Assembly: GCA_964493245.1 (NCBI GenBank) | Contig: CAZBNB010000001.1 | Span: forward strand, 116,488 to 180,487 | From: CAZBNB01 sp964493245 | GTDB taxonomy: Bacteria; Pseudomonadota; Gammaproteobacteria; Legionellales; Legionellaceae | Direction of reading: 5' to 3' | Length of the DNA stretch: 64,000 nt | Part shown: positions 9,401 through 18,285 of the stretch, in pieces | How the letters are laid out: the number at the start of each line of letters is the position of its first letter | Numbering within the stretch: position 1 is the first letter of the stretch | Position numbers and translations under genes: made by a program | The notes under the pieces: generated by a model | The model's database searches: none | The model's input: only the letters and a program-made list of their open reading frames with translations | What the model was told of the DNA's origin: nothing

Positions 9401-12400
9401 CATATCAATGAAATCATGTTGTGTGGATTCCATCAGATGAGAGTGGAAGGCATGACTAACATTTAACTTTTGATACTCAATATGATTTTTTTGCAAGTAT
9501 TTTTCTAGTAATGCAATCTGCTCTATGGTTCCTGAAGCCACACAATGTTGATTGGAGTTATGTAGTGCAAGCTCGATACCATTGACTTCTTTCTGAAAAA
9601 CTTGAAAGTCTTCTGAAGAGCATGTTATCCCAAGCATTGCTCCCCTTGGTGCCTTAGCCATCAGCATACCGCGCTCACAAACCAGCGCAACACCATCCTC
9701 AAAAGAAAACACATCGGCTAAACATGCTGCAACATATTCACCCAAACTGTGCCCAATCAGCGCATGCGGTTGGATGCCATAATAAATCAGTAGTTTTGCA
9801 AGGGCATATTCGATGATAAAAATAGCTGGCTGAGCATATTGTGTTTCGTTTAACTGTTCGGGATTCTCTGCTTCTAATAGCGAAATCAAATCACAGTCCA
9901 GGTATTTCGATACCATTTTCGCGCCTTGATGCACTAGTTTGGCGAAATAAGTTATTTGCATTAATTCTTTAGCCATCTGCGGATACTGTGTCCCCTGGCC
10001 TGGGAACATAAATACAATGTTCGTATCGGTGTTTTTATCACTGTTTTGAATCATGCTTTTTGAAAAAGCGGCTTTGATTGCATCAAAGTTGCAACCAACA
10101 GCGTATCGTCGATATGCCAGGTCTTCTCTGCCGGTTTGTAGTGTGAATGCGGTTTGTGCCAAAAAATCAGGGTTTTGGTGGGCTGTTTGTGAGAGATGAT
10201 TCAGCAGATTTTCTGTCATTTCTTCAAGGGCTTGTTGTGATTTGGCAGACAGAATGAGGAGTTGATCGAATGTTTTTGCTTTTTTAGGATTCTTTTTTTC
10301 AGGTGCGCGATATTCACTTAATATCATGTGAGCATTGGTTCCCCCGACCCCAAAAGCGCTTATGCCAGCGTAATGCAGAGGAGCTTCTTGATTCCAGATA
10401 ATAGGCTCTTTGTTAATAAAGAAAGGGCTGTTATCGATATCCAACTCTGGATTAGGGTTTGCATAATAGGTCATGGGAGGAATATGTTTATGATACAAAC
10501 ACAAAGCGGTTTTTATTAACCCGGCTATTCCTGCAGCCACATCGGTATGCCCTATATTCGACTTCACCGCGCCTAGAGCACAAAATTGTTTTTGTTTTGT
10601 ATGGCTTTGAAAAGCATCTTTTAGAGCACTAAACTCTACAATGTCCCCTAGACGTGTTGCTGTGCCATGGGTTTCAATATAATGAATATCTTTCGCTTCA
10701 AGTTTTGAATCTTCAAGTGCACTGAGAATACATTTTACTTGACCGCTATGGCTGGGCGCGGTGTAACCGAGTTTGTCAGAGCCGTCATTGTTGACGCCCC
10801 GGCCTTTTATCACGGCATAAATGGTATCGCCTTCAGCAATGGCATCCTCTAATCGTTTTAATATTACAACTCCTACACCATTGGAAAAGACGGTGCCGTT
10901 GGCTTGATCTGAAAAAGGCATGCATTTTCCCGTTGGGGAGAGAATGCTGCCTTCTTGATAGTGATAACCTTTTTGTTGTGGCACAACAATGGAGACCGCG
11001 CCAGCCAAGGCAATATCTGAATCACCGGTAATCAAATCTTGGCAGGCCTCATCAACGGCAATCAATCCTGTAGAGCAGGCTGTGCTTACATTCACACTAC
11101 GGCCTTTAAGATTTAATCGATAAGACAGTTGTGTACTGAGCATCCCAATACTGTTTGTGATTCTTTGTTGGAAATGATCGTACTCTTTTAAAAACCAATT
11201 GTTTTTTAAAAGATTTTCTTGAAGATAGGTGCTATCGGTCATCCCAGCAAAGACACCTATGATTTTTTCAGCTGATTTTTGTTGAGAAGCGCCAGCGTGT
11301 TCTAATGCTTCCCAAGCGACTTCTAAAAAAAGCCGCTGTTGTGGATCAGTAATACTGGCATCGACCGGATTAAATCCAAAAAAGCTGGCATCAAAAAGCT
11401 CGATATCAGATAAGATACCTCTGACAGGGATATTTTTTTCCTCTTCTACAGCGTCGTCAGTCACTGGAAAGCGTGTTAAACAATCGACTTGGTTATAAAT
11501 ATTTTCCCAGAAAGTGTTGAGCGAGTTGGCATTGGGAAATCGGCAGCTCATTCCAATAATAGCAATGTCTGGGGATGAGGTAAGCTTGGTTTTTTTTGCT
11601 GCTTGGATATCGATATCACCCTCTAAATAACGGGTTAGCTTATAAATGGTTGGATGAGCTTGAATGTCCGCTATTTTTAATTCAGCGCCTAATGCTTTGT
11701 TGATGAGAGCACAGGACTCTGTGATCAGAAGAGAGTTAGCACCTAAATCAAAGAAATTTTTATGAACATCAACAACACTTCTGTTCAATAAGTGACACCA
11801 AATCGTTTGAATTTCTTTTTCTATGGGATGAGACGTCGCGGCATCAAAATGAAATGACAAGTCGGTATGGGGCGTTTGGTCTAGTTTTTTCTTATCGATT
11901 TTACCAACGGCAGTCAGTGGAAAGGCGTCAATCATGACATATTTTGAGGGCAACATGTAGCTCGGCAAGGATTCTGCTAAAACACTTCTGATATCATCAG
12001 CATGAATGGCTTGTGATTTATCAGCAAGCACAATATATGCGGTGAGCATTTTGTGTTGACCACCGCCTATTTCGACGATGACGGCACTCATAGCGATGTT
12101 GGGGTAGGCCATCAGCTTTTGTTCTATCTCATTGAGATGAATTCTAAATCCGCCAATTTTCACTTGGTCATCTAGCCGACCTAGACAGAGGATATGACCA
12201 CTTGGTAGTAAGCGTGCTTTATCACCTGTTTTGTATATTCGTTGATAAGGCTCTTTGTTTGTAAATGGGTTTTTAAGGAATTTTTCTTTATTTTGAATGT
12301 CACAGTTGTAATAACCTAAAGCGAGATTGATGCCACTAATGTAGAGCTCACCTTCATTTGATGGTTGCATTTGCTCGTCTAAGATATAGGTTTTTACGTT

Positions 12401-13402
12401 TTCAAAAGTGGCTCCTATACTCATTAATTCTTCGTCAGTTAGATGGGTTTGCTCGGTCATGACATGTCGGCATGTGCATGTTGTTGCTTCCGTTGGGCCG
12501 TAGGCATTTAATAACGTAATAGGGATTTTATTGTCTTTTCTATATTTTAAAAAAGCTTTGAGTAATGAAAAATTAACTTGCTCACCGCCAAACATTATTT
12601 TTTTTACTGTATCTAATGTTTCTGGAGAGGATTTAATCAACTGATGAAAATAACTTGTTGGTAGAAAAAGACAATCTATCACATTGTTTTTTAGGTAAAT
12701 TTGAAGGTCACTCTGGTTTAATCTGATGCTAGCAGGAATGATTAATAGCGTAGCCCCATTCAGTAAAGCACTCCAAATTTCAAACGTTGCCCCATCAAAA
12801 GCCAAGTTACTAAACTGAGATACCGTTTCTAGCTTTTTGACTTTTGCATAATTATCCGTATGACATAAATTCACCACTGCTTGGTGAGTAATAATAACGC
12901 CCTTGGGTTCTCCTGTGGAGCCTGAGGTATACATCATATATACTGGTGCATTCGGTAATAAGCTATCGCAAGATACATTGTTTATAGAAAAGGGAATGCA
13001 CTCCATTCTAACCTGTTTAATGTCTCTTATTTGATGTCCGTTATGAACCTGCGTTTTTAAAAGACTGTTAGTAATGATAATTTTAGGATTTGCATCAGCA
13101 ATCATTTTATTAAGGCGCTTTTGAGGGATGGCATTATCCAGTGGTAAATACACCGCGCCTATTTTAATACTGGCCAACATGCAAAGCATAAAATCAATGC
13201 TGGGCTCAAGGAGAATAGCGACAAAATCACCAGGCTGAACATCTTGCGTTTTCAAGTATTCAGCAATTTGATTGGCTTTTTCGTTGAGAGCCTTATACGA
13301 CATTTTTTGATCGCCGTCGATGATAGCTACCAGCTCAGGCGTATTTTGTACTTGGCTTTCAAATTGTTTGACTACGTTATTTTTATGCAATTTTGAAAAC
13401 AA
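6437..13402 (-). CDS. hybrid NRPS-PKS megasynthase, A-PCP-KS-AT-KR-PCP-TE
   Basis: A 2321-residue assembly-line enzyme predicted to load an amino acid, extend it once with malonyl-CoA, reduce the beta-keto group and release the product. Adenylation ~10-510 (YTSGSTGEPKG, NAYGPTE, YKTGD, Lys501 in GKIDKKKLD). PCP1 ~525-595, Ser557 in LGANS. KS ~610-1035, Cys776, His912, His952. AT ~1128-1425, Ser1219 in GHSLG and HAFH at 1317-1320, both typical of malonyl selection. KR ~1500-1985 with GGLGG and Ser1882/Tyr1895/Asn1899. Carrier 2 ~2010-2080, Ser2042 in GGHSL. Thioesterase ~2095-2318, GYSFGG (Ser2172) and likely His2291. There is no condensation, DH, ER or methyltransferase domain. The only workable start is TTG at 13402, with no clear ribosome site and an in-frame stop about 50 bases upstream. 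The hybrid kinase overlaps its 3' end. The activating phosphopantetheinyl transferase is not in the window. Confidence 0.95.
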   Translation of the reverse strand: MFSKLHKNNVVKQFESQVQNTPELVAIIDGDQKMSYKALNEKANQIAEYLKTQDVQPGDFVAILLEPSIDFMLCMLASIKIGAVYLPLDNAIPQKRLNKMIADANPKIIITNSLLKTQVHNGHQIRDIKQVRMECIPFSINNVSCDSLLPNAPVYMMYTSGSTGEPKGVIITHQAVVNLCHTDNYAKVKKLETVSQFSNLAFDGATFEIWSALLNGATLLIIPASIRLNQSDLQIYLKNNVIDCLFLPTSYFHQLIKSSPETLDTVKKIMFGGEQVNFSLLKAFLKYRKDNKIPITLLNAYGPTEATTCTCRHVMTEQTHLTDEELMSIGATFENVKTYILDEQMQPSNEGELYISGINLALGYYNCDIQNKEKFLKNPFTNKEPYQRIYKTGDKARLLPSGHILCLGRLDDQVKIGGFRIHLNEIEQKLMAYPNIAMSAVIVEIGGGQHKMLTAYIVLADKSQAIHADDIRSVLAESLPSYMLPSKYVMIDAFPLTAVGKIDKKKLDQTPHTDLSFHFDAATSHPIEKEIQTIWCHLLNRSVVDVHKNFFDLGANSLLITESCALINKALGAELKIADIQAHPTIYKLTRYLEGDIDIQAAKKTKLTSSPDIAIIGMSCRFPNANSLNTFWENIYNQVDCLTRFPVTDDAVEEEKNIPVRGILSDIELFDASFFGFNPVDASITDPQQRLFLEVAWEALEHAGASQQKSAEKIIGVFAGMTDSTYLQENLLKNNWFLKEYDHFQQRITNSIGMLSTQLSYRLNLKGRSVNVSTACSTGLIAVDEACQDLITGDSDIALAGAVSIVVPQQKGYHYQEGSILSPTGKCMPFSDQANGTVFSNGVGVVILKRLEDAIAEGDTIYAVIKGRGVNNDGSDKLGYTAPSHSGQVKCILSALEDSKLEAKDIHYIETHGTATRLGDIVEFSALKDAFQSHTKQKQFCALGAVKSNIGHTDVAAGIAGLIKTALCLYHKHIPPMTYYANPNPELDIDNSPFFINKEPIIWNQEAPLHYAGISAFGVGGTNAHMILSEYRAPEKKNPKKAKTFDQLLILSAKSQQALEEMTENLLNHLSQTAHQNPDFLAQTAFTLQTGREDLAYRRYAVGCNFDAIKAAFSKSMIQNSDKNTDTNIVFMFPGQGTQYPQMAKELMQITYFAKLVHQGAKMVSKYLDCDLISLLEAENPEQLNETQYAQPAIFIIEYALAKLLIYYGIQPHALIGHSLGEYVAACLADVFSFEDGVALVCERGMLMAKAPRGAMLGITCSSEDFQVFQKEVNGIELALHNSNQHCVASGTIEQIALLEKYLQKNHIEYQKLNVSHAFHSHLMESTQHDFIDMLSNISLSTPKIPIISNLTGDWLSPQEAMDPQYWYQHMRNTVRLKDGLEVLAKDSHSFFIEVGPKRSLCYFLTSILSTHSNHGHTISHALSPAHDFKQVLEVLGRAWMKSIHIHWSLLHHHTEQHKIPLPTYPFQRQRYWVEADRELRTNKIHYFQPAWVGQKIYHDPRFLDKKGLKDKTWVVIKDRFDLANQFISFLKKHHVEPMVIDYDEFYLQEQITIFKINPNEKNDYFKLVKEIKDHNNLVFLDLSSYGLKTEISSPTTSIYEQLKYSFYHLLYLSQALIGNAHSLSQIKIGMITSGTQQLASADELNPFNATLTGAGHVITQENPFLKFKIFDLSMETEVSEKVIYSVIEKCTQNWDESFQIEAYRQDHLWHLHYNEIKSSQNTVSRLRDHGVYFITGGLGGIALSCCEIITKTVAKPIFILIGRSAMSPKVEWEIISNNPNHPDHEQVNRLIELENLGATLHLYQIDITQADALNTLVQQCIKKLGKINGLIHTAGIAISAPTQSKTTDSAEAVFAPKITGTLNLIQAFKTIPLDFVVLKSSLSAILGGFGQVDYAAANAFLDTISKTELFSTAKFIVSINWNTWREVGIAARNQKEGKINFIGKGDDISPKEGKKIFLDLLQGRVSSVAVSRNNINEVQETRFNATIEPPSISRDELPIDAKNYIPPSSKLESQLVELWQQSLGIDKIGIDDDFFSLGGHSLQAINLIEKINKALKCNLPMTQFYTTPTIKALSVIIDDSVEKEISIIVPLKNINKNLPCLFLCHPISGLINCFDSFVKQSELDISLYGLQDPSILTKTMRYTSISAMVDDYLLSIKKIQPTGPYYLLGYSFGGVIAYELVNKLKQEGKEIKFLGLIDSWAVNPQPLQNANRFKQYLKTDYPELSETLIDLAWEREKLLLNHRLSQTKQDMVLFRATDEQQEFKQVQTMKNGWEDYNSGEIVCHYIQGTHQSILEHSNITNVLYLLNKIINDHSQNDISK

Positions 13403-13546
13403 GTTAGATAGATTGTATCTAAAGTGTAGTAAGACTTTGGGATTTTTTCTATTTTACATAAAATATGGTTGGCGGGATAGAAATTATGGCAGAGCAAACC
13501 CATCTAATTTTTGAACACAAATCACCGCTTTGGGAACTACGTCCTG

Positions 13547-13601
13547 CGCTTTATGCTTTATAGATGACTACGAAATGTGATCATATATAAGGCATAAAGC
13601 G
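13547..13601. repeat. 10-bp inverted repeat upstream of the megasynthase
   Basis: CGCTTTATGC at 13547-13556 and its exact inverse GCATAAAGCG at 13592-13601, separated by 35 bases, in the 280-base gap between the megasynthase start and the upstream hypothetical gene. It may be a regulator site or a weak transcription end. It lies about 145-200 bases before the TTG start. Confidence 0.45.
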
Positions 13602-13681
13602 TATGCAAATTGATTTATTATCGCACGATTGGGTGCGTTTACTCTGGGAGTTAGGGGATTACATATTGTCTCGAAGTGGCT

Positions 13682-14914
13682 TCAGTGAAACGAACAATGA
13701 TAGTTACATGATTCATCTTGTTGCTGAGTCGACTCGTTTTGCTCGCTTTCGCAATATGAGCAATATATTTTAAACGCAGCATGTATACCAATAAGGATCA
13801 GCACTGCGTATGTAAAATAGTCTTGCTTGTTATGAGCACTTATTGCTTGTTGCTCAGGGAAAAATCGTTGATGATGAGAGCGTTGTCGTGTTATTTGAGT
13901 TGTTTGTGTGTTGATTCTTGTTGACGGCTCATCTGCAACGGCTTTTAGGGAGGAAGTCGACTCGTCATTATCAGTGATAGGTTCTTTTTTTGTTAGTTCA
14001 GATAAAGATTGTTTATCTATTTCTAATCTGACTCTTATCTCATCTAGTGTGTTAGTCGTTGATTTGTATTGTACCCTGCGAAGAGTGTTGGTGTTTGTGT
14101 GACAAAATTTTCCTAATTGAGTTTGGAGATCTAAACATTGTTCGTACAGGTTAACTCTCTTTGCTACATCATGGATTGTCATGATGTAGTCTTTGATTTT
14201 TTGTTTCATTGAGGGTAATCGTGCCAGGGCTTGAATGTTATTTTCTTGAATTTGATATGTAGTGAGAAGGTTGAAGATGATATCGGCTTCAGGGTGCGCT
14301 GATTTGATCAGTCTACTTAAAAACGATTGACCATCCCATCGAGAACCGCTTCCCCAATAAGTTGTATGAAGTTGACGAGAGACTACCTCTGGAGATAAGC
14401 GATTTAATAAAGAAAGATATTCTCTAATTGCCGGCCAGTTTTTTTCCATGACTAATTGACAGCCAATTCCCCAACCATCATTCTTATTTAAAAGATTGAG
14501 TAAACTCTCGTTATCTTGAGCTTGTTTTAAGTCATCTAGCGTAAGTTTTTTTATGGAGTAGACCGCGGTTTCGTTTGTTTTTGTTTGACTGATAACGGGA
14601 GATTCTGTTGCGACAGGAGGTTCTGTCAGGTAACTGATTTCTTCTTCTATTCGGTCGTAAAAATTGTTCAGCACGTTTTTTACTGATTGAACCAACATTG
14701 GGTGTATTTTGTTATCTTTTTCAGCTTCTTCTAAAAAAGGCTCAAGAGATTTACTGATAATGAGTTGAGCAATATTTTGATGCTTATGCTCACTTTGAAT
14801 ATATTTAATCAAGTGAACCAGAGCAATGTATGGTTTTTCTATTAAGATGTTCTTAATCAGGTTTTCAACCTGTGAATGCGAGTTAACTGCGTTTTTTTCA
14901 GCTTTATCCAACAT
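13682..14914 (-). CDS. hypothetical protein with C-terminal membrane segment
   Basis: 410 residues, no recognised family. The N-terminal ~110 residues are predicted helical and charged. A mixed middle part contains several Trp residues (WGIGC, YWGSGSRWDG). Residues ~300-360 are polar and Ser/Thr-rich. One hydrophobic segment, TYAVLILIGIHAAFKIY, lies near residues 368-386 and is followed by a short Cys/His/Glu-rich tail, so the protein resembles a tail-anchored membrane protein. It begins 9 bases downstream of the hemB stop on the same strand, so it is probably co-transcribed with mutS-hemB although no functional tie is apparent. A host-targeted tail-anchored protein is possible, but this is inference only. 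Confidence 0.75.
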   Translation of the reverse strand: MLDKAEKNAVNSHSQVENLIKNILIEKPYIALVHLIKYIQSEHKHQNIAQLIISKSLEPFLEEAEKDNKIHPMLVQSVKNVLNNFYDRIEEEISYLTEPPVATESPVISQTKTNETAVYSIKKLTLDDLKQAQDNESLLNLLNKNDGWGIGCQLVMEKNWPAIREYLSLLNRLSPEVVSRQLHTTYWGSGSRWDGQSFLSRLIKSAHPEADIIFNLLTTYQIQENNIQALARLPSMKQKIKDYIMTIHDVAKRVNLYEQCLDLQTQLGKFCHTNTNTLRRVQYKSTTNTLDEIRVRLEIDKQSLSELTKKEPITDNDESTSSLKAVADEPSTRINTQTTQITRQRSHHQRFFPEQQAISAHNKQDYFTYAVLILIGIHAAFKIYCSYCESEQNESTQQQDESCNYHCSFH

Positions 14915-14923
14915 TGTTGCACC

Positions 14924-15904
14924 TTAAAAGTCCAAAAGCTTGGCAGCATCCTTTGCAAAATAAGTAATGATTAAGTCAGCACCGGCGCGTTTGATAGCAA
15001 CTAAGCTTTCAAGGATAGCTTGTTGCTCGTTTAATCGTTGTAGTTGTGCTGCACTTTTGATCATTGCATATTCGCCTGACACTTGATACGCGCATAGCGG
15101 TACAGCTGGAAAATGTTGTTTGAGGCGGTAAATCACGTCCAGGTAATTCATGGCTGGTTTCACCATGATGAGATCGGCACCTTCTTCAATATCCAACTGT
15201 GCCTCACGCAAAGCTTCCTGGCCATTAGCCGGATCCATTTGATAAGCACGGCGATCACCAAAGCGCGGTGCGCCTCCGGCAGCTTCTCGAAAGGGACCGT
15301 AGAATGACGAGCTATATTTTACGGCATAGCTTAAAATGGCTACTTGTGTATAACCCGCGTCATCTAGCGCTTGTCTGATGGCATGCACCATACCATCCGT
15401 ATTGCTGCTGGGTGCAACCCAATCGGCTCCTGCTTCTGCGTAACTGACAGCTTGACGTGCTAAAGAGGTAAGTGTTGCATCATTGTTGATGTGTTCACCA
15501 TCCAATACACCACAATGGCCATGATCCGTGTATTCACAAAAACAAACATCAGCGATGATGGTCATCTCTGGATTGGTTTGGCGAATTTTTCGAATCGCCT
15601 GTTGAATGATACCGTCGCAAGAGAGTGATGCGTTGCCTTCTGCATCTTTTGTTGCTGGAATGCCAAATAAAAGCACGGCAGGAATACCCAGCTGAGAAAG
15701 TGTCTCGATTTCACCTGGCAGCTCATGAACCGGGAATTGAAATTGGCCTGGCATCGCTTGAATTTCACGTTTGGTATCAATCGTTTCACTGACAAAAATA
15801 GGCGCGATGAGCTGATGACGATGTAAGCGTGTTTCACGTACCATGTTGCGAATAGTTTCGGTTTTGCGCAAACGCTTTAAGCGTAAAGGTAGGTGATAAG
15901 TCAT
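14924..15904 (-). CDS. hemB: delta-aminolevulinic acid dehydratase (porphobilinogen synthase)
   Basis: Condenses two 5-aminolevulinate molecules into porphobilinogen in the cytoplasmic haem pathway. The 326-residue protein has the usual length. The Cys-rich metal site DVCFCEYTDHGHCG gives Cys121, Cys123 and Cys131, the zinc-type arrangement seen in the E. coli enzyme. The two active-site lysines are visible as AVKYSSSFYGPF (Lys196) and MVKPAMNYLD (Lys249, the Schiff-base lysine). The start overlaps the mutS stop by 4 bases, so translation is probably coupled to mutS. A hypothetical gene follows 9 bases later. The mutS-hemB coupling has no obvious metabolic logic. Confidence 0.97.
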   Translation of the reverse strand: MTYHLPLRLKRLRKTETIRNMVRETRLHRHQLIAPIFVSETIDTKREIQAMPGQFQFPVHELPGEIETLSQLGIPAVLLFGIPATKDAEGNASLSCDGIIQQAIRKIRQTNPEMTIIADVCFCEYTDHGHCGVLDGEHINNDATLTSLARQAVSYAEAGADWVAPSSNTDGMVHAIRQALDDAGYTQVAILSYAVKYSSSFYGPFREAAGGAPRFGDRRAYQMDPANGQEALREAQLDIEEGADLIMVKPAMNYLDVIYRLKQHFPAVPLCAYQVSGEYAMIKSAAQLQRLNEQQAILESLVAIKRAGADLIITYFAKDAAKLLDF

Positions 15905-18285
15905 TGCGATAACGCCTTTAAGTAGTGATTAGCCAATTGTAACACATCACGCGGCATACCAGCCAAGGCCGCGACCTCTAACCCATAGCTACGATCTGTT
16001 GGTCCAGGTTCAACACGATATAAAAATACAATTTTTTCATGGCTGATAGTGGCTGATAAATGCGCGTTTTGGATACCTGCAATGTCATTAGGAAGCTTGG
16101 TTAATTCAAAATAATGCGTTGAAAATAACGTGTAAGCGCGAATTTGGGTAGCCAAGTAAGCGCAACAAGCAGATGCCAATGCCATGCCGTCAAAGGTACT
16201 GGTACCACGACCAATTTCATCAATTAACACCAAACTTTGTGCCGTAGCATGTCTTAAGATATACGCGGTTTCAGTCATTTCTACCATAAAAGTCGAGCGA
16301 CCTGATGCCAAATCATCGCTTGCGCCAATGCGGGTAAACAATTTATCAATCGGTCCAATGACCGCTGATTGTGCCGGCACAAAGCTGCCAATATGGGCCA
16401 ATAAAACAATCAAAGCGTTTTGACGCATATAGGTTGATTTACCGCCCATATTCGGTCCCGTAATTAACAAAACAGGTTGGGTTGGCTCTAATTGCAAATC
16501 ATTCGCGACAAAACGTTCTTGCTGGCATTGCTCAACAACCGGATGACGGCCTTGTGTAATGTACAAACCAGGTTGCGTGCTCAGCGTTGGGCAATGCCAT
16601 TGCAGTGCCTGGGCACGTTCTGCCAAATTATTTAAAACATCGAGTTCCGCTAAAGCATGGGCCATGGCAGTTAACATTTTAAGATGAGGATAAATCGCAT
16701 CTAATAACGCCTCGTATAACCATTTTTCTCGCGCCAATGCTTTGCTTTCTGCACTGAGTACTTTTTCTTCAAATGCTTTGAGTTCGGGTGTGATGTAGCG
16801 CTCAACATTTTTGAGCGTTTGTTTTCGTTGAAAGTGTAGCGGCGCTTGTTCTGCCTGCGTGCGCGATAGCTCAATGTAATAACCATGTACACGATTGTAA
16901 CCAAATTTGAGTGTCGATAAACCAGAGCGCTGTTTTTCTGCTTGTTCTAAAGTCAGTAATTGTTCACCGGCATGCTCACTTAAGTCACGTAATGCATCAA
17001 GCTCCGCATCAAATTCGGAGGCAATGACACCACCGTCACGGATCAGCATGGGTGGATTTTCAACAATTGCGTTTTGTAATAAATCGAGTAGATCGGGTAT
17101 GGGATTGAGTTGTGTGGTGATAGTGACCAGGCGTGCTGCCGTTTGTGGTTTTAAGAAAGTCTGTAAATCAGGTAGCAATGCTAAAGTGAGTCGTAATTGT
17201 GTGAGATCGCGCGGCCTGGCTGAGCGCAATGCAACACGTGCGAGTATGCGCTCGATATCAGCGATTTGACGTAATGTCTGATAAAGATGCTGCGTGCCTT
17301 GTTGTGTTTGTAATGCTTGAATCGCATTTTGTCTGGCACGCAATACATCGTGATCACGTAATGGACGGCCTAACCAACGCTTTAGTAAGCGGCTCCCCAT
17401 CGCACAGGCGGTGTTGTCTAGATGAGCGATCAACGTATTATCTTGATTACCTTGATTGTTGATAAATAATTCTAGATGACGCTGGGTGGCGGCATCTAAT
17501 TGTAGGTAGTCGTGCGTTTGCTCCAGTGTGAGCGTAGTCAGGTGTGGCAATGCTTGGCGTTGTGTCATGCTAAGGTAAGCTAAAAGCGCACCCGCTGCTG
17601 AGATAGCCAAGGGACAAGTGTCTACACCAAATGCTTTTAAGTCATTCACTTGTAATTGCTGGCACAATGCATCATAAGCACGTTTTGAGTCAAAATCCCA
17701 ATTAGGGCGAATTTTAATCGCACTTGATTCACGCGCAGAAAAACAACTCAGTGGTTTTTCAAGTAAGACTTCGTCTGGTTGTAATCGGGCTAATTCTGCG
17801 GGTAGCAATGCTTCATCTGCCAGTTGGGTGAGATGAAACCGCCCGGCACTTAAATCTACCCAGGCCAGTCCAACCGCCTGTTTGTGTTGATAGATAGCTA
17901 ATAGGGTGACATCACGCTTCGATTCTAAGAGTGCTTCGTCAGTAACGGTTCCTGGCGTAATAATCCGTGAGACTTGTCTTTCTACTGGGCCTTTACTGGT
18001 CGCTGGATCACCGATTTGCTCACAAATAGCAACGGACTCGCCTTTTTTCAGTAAACGAGCCAGATAACCTTCAACCGCGTGGTGAGGCACGCCGGCCATG
18101 GGAATGGGTTTACCATTGCTTTGGCCACGGTGTGTTAAGGTCAGATCTAAAAGCGTAGCCGCTCGCTTGGCATCGTCAAAAAATAACTCGTAAAAATCAC
18201 CCATGCGATACAGTAACAACATGTTTTGATAATCAGCCTTAATGCGTAAATATTGTTGCATCATGGGAGTATGTGTGGTTGTCAC
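15901..18285 (-). CDS. mutS: DNA mismatch repair protein MutS
   Basis: Mismatch-recognition ATPase. The N-terminal mismatch reader F-x-E is present (GDFYELF, Phe31 and Glu33). The C-terminal ATPase has Walker A TGPNMGGKS (609-617), Walker B/signature DEIGRGTST (689-697) and the conserved STHYFEL. The 794-residue chain stops soon after the ATPase and helix-turn-helix region, about 60 residues shorter than the E. coli protein, so the C-terminal tetramerisation tail appears to be absent or much reduced. The gene starts an apparent unit with hemB and the 410-residue gene. The first ATG at 18285 is consistent with the family N-terminus. Confidence 0.97.
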   Translation of the reverse strand: MTTTHTPMMQQYLRIKADYQNMLLLYRMGDFYELFFDDAKRAATLLDLTLTHRGQSNGKPIPMAGVPHHAVEGYLARLLKKGESVAICEQIGDPATSKGPVERQVSRIITPGTVTDEALLESKRDVTLLAIYQHKQAVGLAWVDLSAGRFHLTQLADEALLPAELARLQPDEVLLEKPLSCFSARESSAIKIRPNWDFDSKRAYDALCQQLQVNDLKAFGVDTCPLAISAAGALLAYLSMTQRQALPHLTTLTLEQTHDYLQLDAATQRHLELFINNQGNQDNTLIAHLDNTACAMGSRLLKRWLGRPLRDHDVLRARQNAIQALQTQQGTQHLYQTLRQIADIERILARVALRSARPRDLTQLRLTLALLPDLQTFLKPQTAARLVTITTQLNPIPDLLDLLQNAIVENPPMLIRDGGVIASEFDAELDALRDLSEHAGEQLLTLEQAEKQRSGLSTLKFGYNRVHGYYIELSRTQAEQAPLHFQRKQTLKNVERYITPELKAFEEKVLSAESKALAREKWLYEALLDAIYPHLKMLTAMAHALAELDVLNNLAERAQALQWHCPTLSTQPGLYITQGRHPVVEQCQQERFVANDLQLEPTQPVLLITGPNMGGKSTYMRQNALIVLLAHIGSFVPAQSAVIGPIDKLFTRIGASDDLASGRSTFMVEMTETAYILRHATAQSLVLIDEIGRGTSTFDGMALASACCAYLATQIRAYTLFSTHYFELTKLPNDIAGIQNAHLSATISHEKIVFLYRVEPGPTDRSYGLEVAALAGMPRDVLQLANHYLKALSQ

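Noticed and set aside
13603..13773. 56-codon plus-strand frame starting MQIDLLSHDW before and into the end of the 410-residue gene
   Set aside because: It overlaps the opposite gene, has no clear ribosome site and no recognisable product.
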